From positions 1,550,001 to 1,614,000 of the forward strand of contig NZ_JALPSC010000002.1 of NCBI RefSeq assembly GCF_023217965.1: DNA of 64,000 nt. The letters run 5' to 3'. The position numbers were made by a program, and so were the translations under genes. Shown piece by piece: positions 43,302 to 51,294 of this stretch. Source of the DNA: Prevotella sp. E13-27. GTDB lineage: Bacteria > Bacteroidota > Bacteroidia > Bacteroidales > Bacteroidaceae. The notes under the pieces were generated by a model. It had not been told where the DNA came from. It did not search any database and saw only the letters and a program-made list of their open reading frames with translations. Numbering within the stretch: position 1 is the first letter of the stretch; every line of letters begins with the position of its first letter.

Positions 43302-43307
43302 AAAACA

Positions 43308-43661
43308 TCAGAAGTCGTCACCAAACAGATCGAGAGACAGGTCCTGAGGTTTAGGGCGCTCGTCGGATTCATCATTCGACTGCTGCTCATCAAGGAAGTT
43401 AAGCATGAGCTGACGAGCATCGGCACTGTCATGGGTGTTCAGACGATAGTAGCCACGCTTGCCGGTGCTCTCAATGAGAGAGCTGGCGGTCTTGGAATTA
43501 CGTAACAGATACTGCTGGACAAACTGACGCACCTCGGCAAGGTCGGGCTGAGAGAAGAATGTGCAGTTCTGATTGTACACATGCTTCGTGAGAACTGAGA
43601 CGCTTATGCCTCGCTCGCCGGCAATGGTGAGGAAATGGAGTATCTGTTGTTCGTAGGTCAT
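43308..43661 (-). CDS. Hypothetical protein with winged-helix-like N-terminus
   Basis: A 117-residue acidic protein. The N-terminal part (MTYEQQILHFLTIAGERGIS, then VSVLTKHVYNQNC) has the helix pattern of a winged helix, and an RGYYRL strand follows near residue 70. The acidic tail ends DLSLDLFGDDF. I do not recognise a named family. It lies downstream of the DUF2582 gene on the same strand but beyond a strong terminator, and marks the return to non-island sequence. Confidence 0.6.
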   Translation of the reverse strand: MTYEQQILHFLTIAGERGISVSVLTKHVYNQNCTFFSQPDLAEVRQFVQQYLLRNSKTASSLIESTGKRGYYRLNTHDSADARQLMLNFLDEQQSNDESDERPKPQDLSLDLFGDDF

Positions 43662-43689
43662 CTAAGAAGTGACAAGAAAAAGAGGTTAA

Positions 43690-43727
43690 AAAAAGAGTCG
43701 GTATGAAAAAACGTACCGACTCTTTTT
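43690..43727. terminator. Bidirectional rho-independent terminator
   Basis: A perfect 14-bp inverted repeat, AAAAAGAGTCGGTA with TACCGACTCTTTTT, around a 10-base loop. A and T tracts on both sides let it work in either direction; it is placed to end the DUF2582 transcript. Confidence 0.92.
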
Positions 43728-43766
43728 GATTCTATAGAATAAAGGTCTATTTACTCAGTGATGAGC

Positions 43767-44066
43767 TTAAGCCAGAACGACCTTGTTGTCGTCAGTGCCC
43801 AGCAGCTTACCCTCCTTGAAGAGCCAGCCGAGACCAAGCAGAGTCTCCTCTGCAGAAATCTTTGCAGCCTTTGCAATCTCCTCTACTGAGAGAGCCTTCT
43901 CAGCAGCAGCGAGTGTCTGATAAACATCACCTGCCTTGAAGCCGATGTTCTCTGCGTTTACTGCAACTGTTGCCTTAGCAGCGTTCTTTGTTGCGGTTGT
44001 CTTCTTAGCTGCTGTTGCCTTAGTCTCTGTAGCAGCTTTCTTTGTTGTGGTCTTCTTTTCTGCCAT
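43767..44066 (-). CDS. DUF2582 winged-helix protein with Lys/Ala-rich N-terminal tail
   Basis: A 99-residue protein. Residues 1-37 are a lysine-, alanine- and threonine-rich tail (KKTTTKKAATETKATAAKK) like histone H1-type tails. Residues 38-99 form the DUF2582 winged helix (GFKAGDVYQTLAAAEKALS and LLGLGWLFKEGKLL). A role in DNA binding or nucleoid structure is a plausible inference. The gene is monocistronic and followed by a strong terminator 40 bp after the stop. Confidence 0.82.
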   Translation of the reverse strand: MAEKKTTTKKAATETKATAAKKTTATKNAAKATVAVNAENIGFKAGDVYQTLAAAEKALSVEEIAKAAKISAEETLLGLGWLFKEGKLLGTDDNKVVLA

Positions 44067-44261
44067 AGTTGTAAAAGTTAATACTCTTATTGAAGCGTTT
44101 TATAAAAAAATTTTACTTTTTCTAAGTTTTTTCTTTCAAATCGTCAGCAAAATTAAACTTTTTCTGTCGTACGAGTGTCCGAAAGACAACATTTTTCGCT
44201 AAAATGTTAATTTTTCTTGACGTAGGTCAAACTTCAACAGGCAAAAAGCAGGAGAAAACGA

Positions 44262-46046
44262 CTAATTTTCAGATGGTTGCTCGTCATCGTCGGCACGCAG
44301 CTCAACCTTCAGCTGAAGCTCTTCCAACTGCTTTGGATCGAGATAGCCTGGAGCGTCGAGCATGACGTCGCGTCCGCTGTTGTTCTTTGGGAAGGCTATG
44401 CAGTCGCGAATGCTGTCGAGACCTGCCATGAGGCTCACGAAACGGTCGAGGCCGAAAGCAAGACCTGCATGAGGGGGAGCTCCATACTTAAAGGCGTTGA
44501 TGAGGAAGCCGAACTGTGCCATGGCGCGCTCGGGGGTGAAGCCCAGAATCTGGAACATTTTCTCCTGAAGCTTGCCATCGTGGATACGCAGTGAGCCACC
44601 GCCTACCTCTACGCCATTGCACACGAAGTCATAGGCCACGGCACGCACCTTGGCGGGGTCGGTATCGAGCAAGGGGATATCGTCGGGGTTCGGCATGGTG
44701 AACGGATGGTGAGTAGCCATGAGGCGCTGCTCCTCGTCGCTCCACTCAAAGAGTGGGAAGTCAACAATCCACAGGCACACGAACTTGTCCTTATCGCGAA
44801 GTCCGAGACGGTCGCCCATCTCAAGACGCAGGGTGCAGAGCTGCACACGAGTCTTGTTGGCATTGTCGCCACTGAGGATGAGTACGAGGTCGCCGTCCTT
44901 GGCGCCCATTGCCTCTTTCACCTTCTGCCATACTTCGGGCTCATAGAACTTGTCGATGCTTGACTTAACGGTGCCATCGGCATTGAACTTAACATATACC
45001 AGACCCTTGGCGCCTACCTGGGGACGCTTTACGAAGTCGGTGAGCTGGTCGAGCTGCTTGCGGGTATAGTCGGCACAGCCAGGAACACAAATGCCACCGA
45101 TATAGTTGGCCTCGTTGAACACAGGGAAGGTGCCAGTGCCCTTCAGCACGTCCATGAGCTCAACGAACTCCATGCCGAAGCGGAGGTCGGGCTTGTCGGA
45201 ACCGAAGCGACGCATAGCCTCATGCCATGTCATGCGCTGGAGAGCGGGCAGCTCAACGCCACGCACTTCCTTGAACAGATGGCGGGCAAGGTCTTCGAAA
45301 ATCTGAAGCACGTCTTCCTGTTCAACGAAAGACATCTCACAGTCTATCTGGGTGAACTCAGGCTGACGATCGGCACGCAGGTCTTCATCGCGGAAACACT
45401 TGGCAATCTGGAAATAACGGTCAAAACCACTGACCATCAACAGTTGCTTCAGGGTCTGAGGGCTCTGTGGAAGAGCGTAGAACTGACCTGGGTTCATGCG
45501 TGAAGGCACCACGAAGTCGCGTGCGCCCTCTGGGGTAGAACCGATGAGGATTGGTGTCTCTACTTCGATAAACTGACGTGCATCGAGGAAGTTACGAATG
45601 AGTATGGTCATGCGATGGCGCAGCTCGAGGTTCTTGCGAACAGCACTGCGGCGCAGGTCGAGGTAGCGGTACTTCATGCGGATGTCGTCGCCACCGTCGG
45701 TCTGGTCCTCAATGGTAAAGGGAGGTGTGACGCTCTCGCTGAGGATGTTAAGCTCGGTAACGGTGACCTCTACATCGCCCGTAGGCATCTTGGGGTTCTT
45801 TGACTCACGCTCGCGGACAGTGCCCACGGCCTGGATACAGAACTCGCGTCCCAGTTTGTTAGCACGCTCGGTAAGGGCTGCATCGTCGCTCTCGTCGAAA
45901 ACAAGCTGCGTGATGCCATAGCGGTCACGCAAATCGACAAACGTCATGCCACCCATCTTTCTGGTGCGCTGCACCCATCCTGCCAGCTTCACTGTCTGAC
46001 CTGCATCGGCAAGGCGCAACTCGCCACATGTTTTACTTCTATACAT
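44262..46046 (-). CDS. aspS: Aspartyl-tRNA synthetase
   Basis: A class IIb aminoacyl-tRNA synthetase of 594 residues, the normal bacterial length. It has the N-terminal OB fold ([23 protein letters not shown]), [15 protein letters not shown], motif 2 [18 protein letters not shown], the bacterial GAD insertion and motif 3 [15 protein letters not shown]. The acidic C-terminus is short. It is divergent from the gene at 46197. Confidence 0.97.
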   Translation of the reverse strand: MYRSKTCGELRLADAGQTVKLAGWVQRTRKMGGMTFVDLRDRYGITQLVFDESDDAALTERANKLGREFCIQAVGTVRERESKNPKMPTGDVEVTVTELNILSESVTPPFTIEDQTDGGDDIRMKYRYLDLRRSAVRKNLELRHRMTILIRNFLDARQFIEVETPILIGSTPEGARDFVVPSRMNPGQFYALPQSPQTLKQLLMVSGFDRYFQIAKCFRDEDLRADRQPEFTQIDCEMSFVEQEDVLQIFEDLARHLFKEVRGVELPALQRMTWHEAMRRFGSDKPDLRFGMEFVELMDVLKGTGTFPVFNEANYIGGICVPGCADYTRKQLDQLTDFVKRPQVGAKGLVYVKFNADGTVKSSIDKFYEPEVWQKVKEAMGAKDGDLVLILSGDNANKTRVQLCTLRLEMGDRLGLRDKDKFVCLWIVDFPLFEWSDEEQRLMATHHPFTMPNPDDIPLLDTDPAKVRAVAYDFVCNGVEVGGGSLRIHDGKLQEKMFQILGFTPERAMAQFGFLINAFKYGAPPHAGLAFGLDRFVSLMAGLDSIRDCIAFPKNNSGRDVMLDAPGYLDPKQLEELQLKVELRADDDEQPSEN

Positions 46047-46091
46047 TGCTTATATTTGTTGTTTATGAATTATTTATTCAAAATTTAGCTG

Positions 46092-46122
46092 CAAAGGTAC
46101 TACTTAGTGAGCAAAAAGCAAA
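46092..46122 (-). promoter_or_regulatory. Promoter of aspS
   Basis: On the minus strand: TTTG (46119-46122), 19 bp, TACCTTTG (46092-46099), a full consensus match, about 45 bp before the start codon. Confidence 0.7.
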
Positions 46123-46183
46123 ATTAACAACATAATTCTTGCTAAATTTTAATCAAAAAGGAATCTATTATCATTTTTTTTAC

Positions 46184-46191
46184 TAATTTTG
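46184..46191 (+). promoter_or_regulatory. Promoter -7 box almost touching the start codon at 46197
   Basis: TAATTTTG fits TAnnTTTG and ends 5 bp before the ATG, which would make the transcript leaderless or nearly so. Confidence 0.5.
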
Positions 46192-46196
46192 GGGCA

Positions 46197-48083
46197 ATGA
46201 AACACATACACACCCTCTGTCTTGCTGTGGCGATGGCCTTTTCAGGCACTGCCAAACCAGCTGATACCAACGACTCGATGCGTGACACAACACGCGTTGC
46301 AGTGGCTGGCAAAGACCTTGTGGTGAACTATGTATATGAGATTCCGAAGCGCAACTTCACCATGTGGCTCATACCCACGATGCACAACTTTGCCAAGGGA
46401 CCACGGCGACACAGCGCCACGGAGCGATGCCGACTGATATACAAGGACGGAAAGGTGGGACAAATACAGCTGCTCTCGCGCAACACAACCATACGCCACA
46501 ACAGAAGCGTGATGACGGTGCTGAACGCGATGATGCTGCCAAACTTCAAGTCGGAGACACTATACGGCAAGCACATACTGTCGCCATTCAACGATGGCAA
46601 CCGACGCTACTACAAATACACCACGGTAAAGAAAAGCCGAAGGACAAATACCGTGATGTTTGAACCACGATTCTGTGAGAACACGCTGCTTGTAAGCGGA
46701 ACGGCAGTGATAGACTCAAGGACTGACGAAGTGATCAGCGCAGAATATAGCGGAGAGTTCGACATGATAAGGTTCCACGTAGTCTATAAGCCAAGGACAT
46801 GCAAGACCGACATAGACTTCCGCTTCGCAGGAAATCAGGTGAAGTCGGAGGTAACGATAGCCAAAGCCAATAACAATGCATATATAGACTACACAGGGAG
46901 AAACATAATAGCAGCAGAAGACACAATGACAGTGGAAGAGCCCGACACCACGAAGAAGAGCACCACACTGCAGAGCCTTGAGAACATAGGCACAAGCATA
47001 GGCGGACATCTGCTTAGCAGCCATTCGGCACAGATCATGGACATAAACCTGAAGATGTCGCCAGTGATAGCTCCCCACTATCTGAACTACAGCCACAGCC
47101 GTGGACTGTCGTACAAGATGCAGTTTGCTGCCGAGTATCCCACAGGCAAGAACAGCACGCTGTCGCTACTGCCCATCCTTGGCTACAACTTCAAGATAAA
47201 GCAGTTCTATTACGAGGCGCCTCTGAGATACACCTACGACAAGGAATGTGACAACTACGTGGAGCTGAAGTGGAGCAATGGCAACAGAATATATAACTCA
47301 TCGGTCATTGATGACCTGAAAAGGGTTTATGGCGAATACTACATCCCCAAGGACAACGAGCTGGACATGTTTGACAACAACAAGCTGTCACTCGTCAGCC
47401 ATTACAACATAACGAAATGGCTCACTACGGAAGTGGGTCTGACGTATAACAGGCGTTCGGCAACAGACCGCCACAACATGATGAAATATGCGAAGAAAGA
47501 TGTATATCAGAGCTTTGCGCCAATGTTCGGAGTGATACTGAAGCCATGGAGCAAAGGGCCTGTGCTGGCATTGAGCTACGAGCAGGGAATAAAGATAAAG
47601 GACTTTCTGGACTATGGACGCACGGAGGGTAGCGCATCATACAGTATGAGCCTGCCTGCCACGCAGAAGCTGAACCTAAGGGTTGCCGGAGGCTTCTATT
47701 CAAGGAAGCGCTCAAATATATTCATGGAATATACCAATTTCAGTGAAGACTTCCTCCCTGGCGGATGGGATGACAACTGGACAAACGACTTCCAATTGCT
47801 CGACTCACGTCTGTATAACATCTCAAAATACTATGTCAGCGGAAATGTAAGCTACTACACACCAATAATGTTCACCACCGTCATACCTCTGCTAAACAGG
47901 TATGTGGAACGTGAGCGCTTCTATCTGAACACGCTGCTGTTGGAGCGCGCCCGTCCCTACTACGAGCTGGGCTACGGCATAAGCACACGAGTGCTCTCCG
48001 TGGGACTCTTCGCCAGCTTCTTCAACGCAGAGATACAATCGGTAGGAGCAAAGTTCACCTTCGAACTGTTCCACCGATGGTAA
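46197..48083 (+). CDS. Outer-membrane beta-barrel protein, DUF5686-like
   Basis: A 628-residue exported protein with a signal peptide (LCLAVAMAFSGTAKPA). The N-terminal half has alternating strands (for example TVKKSRRTNTVMFEPRF and LLVSGTAVIDSRTDEVISAEY), and the C-terminal half has many amphipathic strands ending in FTFELFHRW, with a terminal aromatic residue as in outer-membrane barrels. The layout matches DUF5686-type proteins of Bacteroidota, though the typical carboxypeptidase-like N-terminal domain is not evident. Function is unknown. Confidence 0.65.
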   Translation: MKHIHTLCLAVAMAFSGTAKPADTNDSMRDTTRVAVAGKDLVVNYVYEIPKRNFTMWLIPTMHNFAKGPRRHSATERCRLIYKDGKVGQIQLLSRNTTIRHNRSVMTVLNAMMLPNFKSETLYGKHILSPFNDGNRRYYKYTTVKKSRRTNTVMFEPRFCENTLLVSGTAVIDSRTDEVISAEYSGEFDMIRFHVVYKPRTCKTDIDFRFAGNQVKSEVTIAKANNNAYIDYTGRNIIAAEDTMTVEEPDTTKKSTTLQSLENIGTSIGGHLLSSHSAQIMDINLKMSPVIAPHYLNYSHSRGLSYKMQFAAEYPTGKNSTLSLLPILGYNFKIKQFYYEAPLRYTYDKECDNYVELKWSNGNRIYNSSVIDDLKRVYGEYYIPKDNELDMFDNNKLSLVSHYNITKWLTTEVGLTYNRRSATDRHNMMKYAKKDVYQSFAPMFGVILKPWSKGPVLALSYEQGIKIKDFLDYGRTEGSASYSMSLPATQKLNLRVAGGFYSRKRSNIFMEYTNFSEDFLPGGWDDNWTNDFQLLDSRLYNISKYYVSGNVSYYTPIMFTTVIPLLNRYVERERFYLNTLLLERARPYYELGYGISTRVLSVGLFASFFNAEIQSVGAKFTFELFHRW

Positions 48084-48086
48084 TTC

Positions 48087-48129
48087 TAACCTCTTACCTC
48101 TCACCTCTTACCTCTCACCTCTCACCTCT
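48087..48129 (+). repeat. Heptamer repeat tract (copy 3) before the AddA-type gene
   Basis: About six heptamers of the form CCTCTNA (ACCTCTT, ACCTCTC, ACCTCTA) fill the gap between the barrel gene and the AddA-type gene. Confidence 0.82.
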
Positions 48130-48135
48130 AAAGAC

Positions 48136-51100
48136 ATGTCCACATCACTCACAGTATATAAAGCAAGCGCCGGCAGCGGAAAGACCTTCACGCTGGCAGT
48201 GGAATACATTACGCTTGTGGTAAAGAATCCACAGGTTTACAGGCAGATTCTCGCCGTAACCTTCACCAACAAGGCTACGGAGGAGATGAAGATGCGAATA
48301 ATGAGCCAGCTCTATGGAATATGGCGACAGCTCGACTCGTCGAAGGACTATACCGACAAGGTGTGCAAGGCGCTCGACGCCTCGCCGGAGTTCGTAGCCA
48401 AACAGGCAGGCACGGCGCTGAGATATATCCTGCACGACTACACCAACTTCCGCATAGGAACCATTGACTCGTTCTTCCAGACCATACTGCGCAACCTGGC
48501 ACGCGAGCTGGAGCTCAACGCCAACCTGCGAGTGGGGCTCAACGACAAAGATGTGGAGGAGCTGGCTGTGGATGACATGATAGAGAACCTGTCAACCAAC
48601 GATGCCATGCTGAAATGGATTCTTCGCTATATCATGGAGAGCATAGACAGTGACAGGTCATGGAACATCATTGGACAGATAAAGAAGTTCGGACTAACCA
48701 TCTTCAAGGAGTTCTACAAGTCAAACAGTCATAAGCTCTACGAAGCCATGAAGCAGCCTGACTTCTTCGAGAACTTCACCAACGAGCTGCGAGCACTACA
48801 AGCCAGCGCAGAAGAAAAGGCAAAAGCCATTGCCAAGGAATTTTTCAGCGAACTGCAAGGTGCTGGCTTTAAGATTGAAGACCTCTCATACGGAACTGGC
48901 GGCGTGGCAGGTGTGTTCCTGAAGCTGGAGAAAGGAATACCTGAAGAAGGCTTCGAAGGCAAGCGTGTGAGCGACTGTCGCGAGGATGCCGAGAAATGGT
49001 GCAAGAAGAAATGTGACAACAGGGAGGCGCTGCTCGCACTCGTTAGGAGCAAGCTGATGCCGCTGCTGGAGAAAGCCATCAGCGAGTATCCGCAACTGAG
49101 AAAGCTGCACCAGTCGGCAGAGCTCACGCTGAAGCATATAAACCAATTGAGACTGCTCGAACATATTGAAGCAAAGGTGAGAGAGCTGAACACCACTGCC
49201 AACAGGTTCCTGCTCAGCGACACACAGCAACTGCTCCACGAGCTGATAGAGACAGGCGACTCGCCATTTATCTTCGAGAAGATAGGCACGCAGATAGAGC
49301 ACATCATGATAGATGAGTTCCAGGACACATCGACAGTACAGTGGAAGAACTTCCAACTGCTGCTGCGCGAGACGATGAGCCGCACGGAAAGCGCCAACCT
49401 CATAGTGGGCGACGTAAAGCAGAGCATATACAGATGGCGAAGCGGCGACTGGCGTCTGCTGGCAAACATTAGAGACGAGTTTCCCAGCAAGGAGCAGATG
49501 GAGATACTGCCCCTGAAGACCAACTATCGCTCGTCGAGAAACGTAGTGGAGTTCAACAACGTGTTCTTCACCAAGGCTGCAGAGTCAGAAGACATCAAGG
49601 CCTACGATGATGTGGTACAGCTGTTGCCCGAAGGCAAGCCACGCGACGGATATGTCAACGTGACGCTGATGCCTGCCGAGGACTATCAGGAGCGAGTGCT
49701 GGAAGCGATGAGAGACACTATAGACGAGCTGCTGGCAAATGGAGTGAAGCCATCGGAGATAGCCATACTCGTAAGAGCAAACAACCAGATACCATTGATA
49801 GCCAACTACTTCATGAGCGAGCGCCCTGACTTGTCGATAGTCAGCGACGAGGCATTCCGTCTGGACACATCGACTGCCGTACAGACAATTGTACAGGCTC
49901 TGCGTCTGCTCATACATCCCAACGACAACATTGCAAAGGCGTTTCTCGCGAAACAATATTCGGAGGAAACGATGCTCCACGAGATGAGCATAGACGAGAT
50001 GCTGCCAAAGGCAATGAGCGAGGAGCGCGACACGCTGATACGTCTGCCTCTTTATGAACTGACAGAACGCCTCTATGACTTGTTCCGCCTGCAACAGACG
50101 AAGGGACAGAGCGCCTACCTCTGTGTGTTCTTCGACATCGTGGCCAATTTCGTGAACGAGCGCACCACCGACATTGCCGACTTCCTGCACGAATGGGACG
50201 ATACGCTCTGCTCGAAGACTATACAGAACGCCGAGGTAAGCGGAGTGAGAATACTAAGCATACACAAGTCGAAAGGACTGGAGTATCAGCATGTCATCAT
50301 CCCGTTCGCAGACTGGAAGATGGAGCACAGAGACATCTTGTGGTGCTCGCCAAAAGAGGCACCTTTCAACCAACTGCCCATTGTTCCAATAGACTTAAGT
50401 CAGAAGGGGATGAAGGGAACAATCTACGAAAGCAACTACGACGAGGAACACCAGCAGAACATTGTCGATAACATGAACCTGCTATATGTTGCCTTCACGC
50501 GTGCTGCCAAGACGCTTCACGTAATAGGACGTCGCTCTGCCTCGGGCACCCGCTCGGAGCTGATTGAGATGACACTACCTGTTGTGGCAGAGGAACTTAA
50601 GGATGCCACCATCATGGGTATGGAGAGTGATGGCGATGACATAGTCTTTGAATTTGGAACAAAGACCATCGCCAAGAAGGAAGCAGAAGAGGACAAGAAG
50701 CAATCAGACAGAAAGCTCAACGTGTTCTTACAGGATGCTCAGCCCATTCAGCTTAATCTCCTCACCTACTCTTCCAAGGTGGAGTTCAGACAGAGCAACG
50801 AAAGCCGCAACTTCGTGCTCACAGAGGACGAGGAGATAGAACAGGCTTCATATATCCAGTTGGGCAGCGTGCTACATAACATCTTCTCGTCGATACGCAC
50901 AACAGCCGATATTGACAATGCGCTGAAGCAGTTGGAGCTAAGCGGAATAATCTACAACCACCACCTGACACGCGAAAGATTGGATAAGCTCATACGCGAG
51001 CGAGTGAGTCATCCGAAGGTGGCAGAATGGTATTCAGACAAATGGACGCTATTCAACGAGTGTACCATACTCGATGTTGACAAAGAGTCGGGCAAGGTAT

Positions 51101-51294
51101 ATGAGCGACGCCCAGACAGGGTGATGACCGATGGCAACGAGATGATTGTCGTGGACTTCAAGTTCGGACGTCAGAACGAGGACTACAAGAAGCAGGTCAG
51201 AAAATACATGGAGCTGCTCGAGGAAATGGGATATAATAATGTGAAAGGTTTTCTGTGGTATGTCTATACCAACAAAATAGATGAAGTGAAATGA
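48136..51294 (+). CDS. AddA/RecB-type helicase-nuclease
   Basis: A UvrD-like SF1A helicase-nuclease of 1052 residues for double-strand-break end processing. Walker A is ASAGSGKTF (residues 10-18) followed by AVTFTNKATEEM. Walker B is IMIDEFQDTS, then VGDVKQSIYRWRSGD and LLYVAFTRAAKTLHV. The C-terminal nuclease has ERRPDRVM, VVDFKFG and the QVRKY segment of the RecB/Cas4-like fold. The stop overlaps the start of the next gene by 4 bp (ATGA), so the two form a two-subunit AddAB-type enzyme. Confidence 0.92.
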   Translation: MSTSLTVYKASAGSGKTFTLAVEYITLVVKNPQVYRQILAVTFTNKATEEMKMRIMSQLYGIWRQLDSSKDYTDKVCKALDASPEFVAKQAGTALRYILHDYTNFRIGTIDSFFQTILRNLARELELNANLRVGLNDKDVEELAVDDMIENLSTNDAMLKWILRYIMESIDSDRSWNIIGQIKKFGLTIFKEFYKSNSHKLYEAMKQPDFFENFTNELRALQASAEEKAKAIAKEFFSELQGAGFKIEDLSYGTGGVAGVFLKLEKGIPEEGFEGKRVSDCREDAEKWCKKKCDNREALLALVRSKLMPLLEKAISEYPQLRKLHQSAELTLKHINQLRLLEHIEAKVRELNTTANRFLLSDTQQLLHELIETGDSPFIFEKIGTQIEHIMIDEFQDTSTVQWKNFQLLLRETMSRTESANLIVGDVKQSIYRWRSGDWRLLANIRDEFPSKEQMEILPLKTNYRSSRNVVEFNNVFFTKAAESEDIKAYDDVVQLLPEGKPRDGYVNVTLMPAEDYQERVLEAMRDTIDELLANGVKPSEIAILVRANNQIPLIANYFMSERPDLSIVSDEAFRLDTSTAVQTIVQALRLLIHPNDNIAKAFLAKQYSEETMLHEMSIDEMLPKAMSEERDTLIRLPLYELTERLYDLFRLQQTKGQSAYLCVFFDIVANFVNERTTDIADFLHEWDDTLCSKTIQNAEVSGVRILSIHKSKGLEYQHVIIPFADWKMEHRDILWCSPKEAPFNQLPIVPIDLSQKGMKGTIYESNYDEEHQQNIVDNMNLLYVAFTRAAKTLHVIGRRSASGTRSELIEMTLPVVAEELKDATIMGMESDGDDIVFEFGTKTIAKKEAEEDKKQSDRKLNVFLQDAQPIQLNLLTYSSKVEFRQSNESRNFVLTEDEEIEQASYIQLGSVLHNIFSSIRTTADIDNALKQLELSGIIYNHHLTRERLDKLIRERVSHPKVAEWYSDKWTLFNECTILDVDKESGKVYERRPDRVMTDGNEMIVVDFKFGRQNEDYKKQVRKYMELLEEMGYNNVKGFLWYVYTNKIDEVK

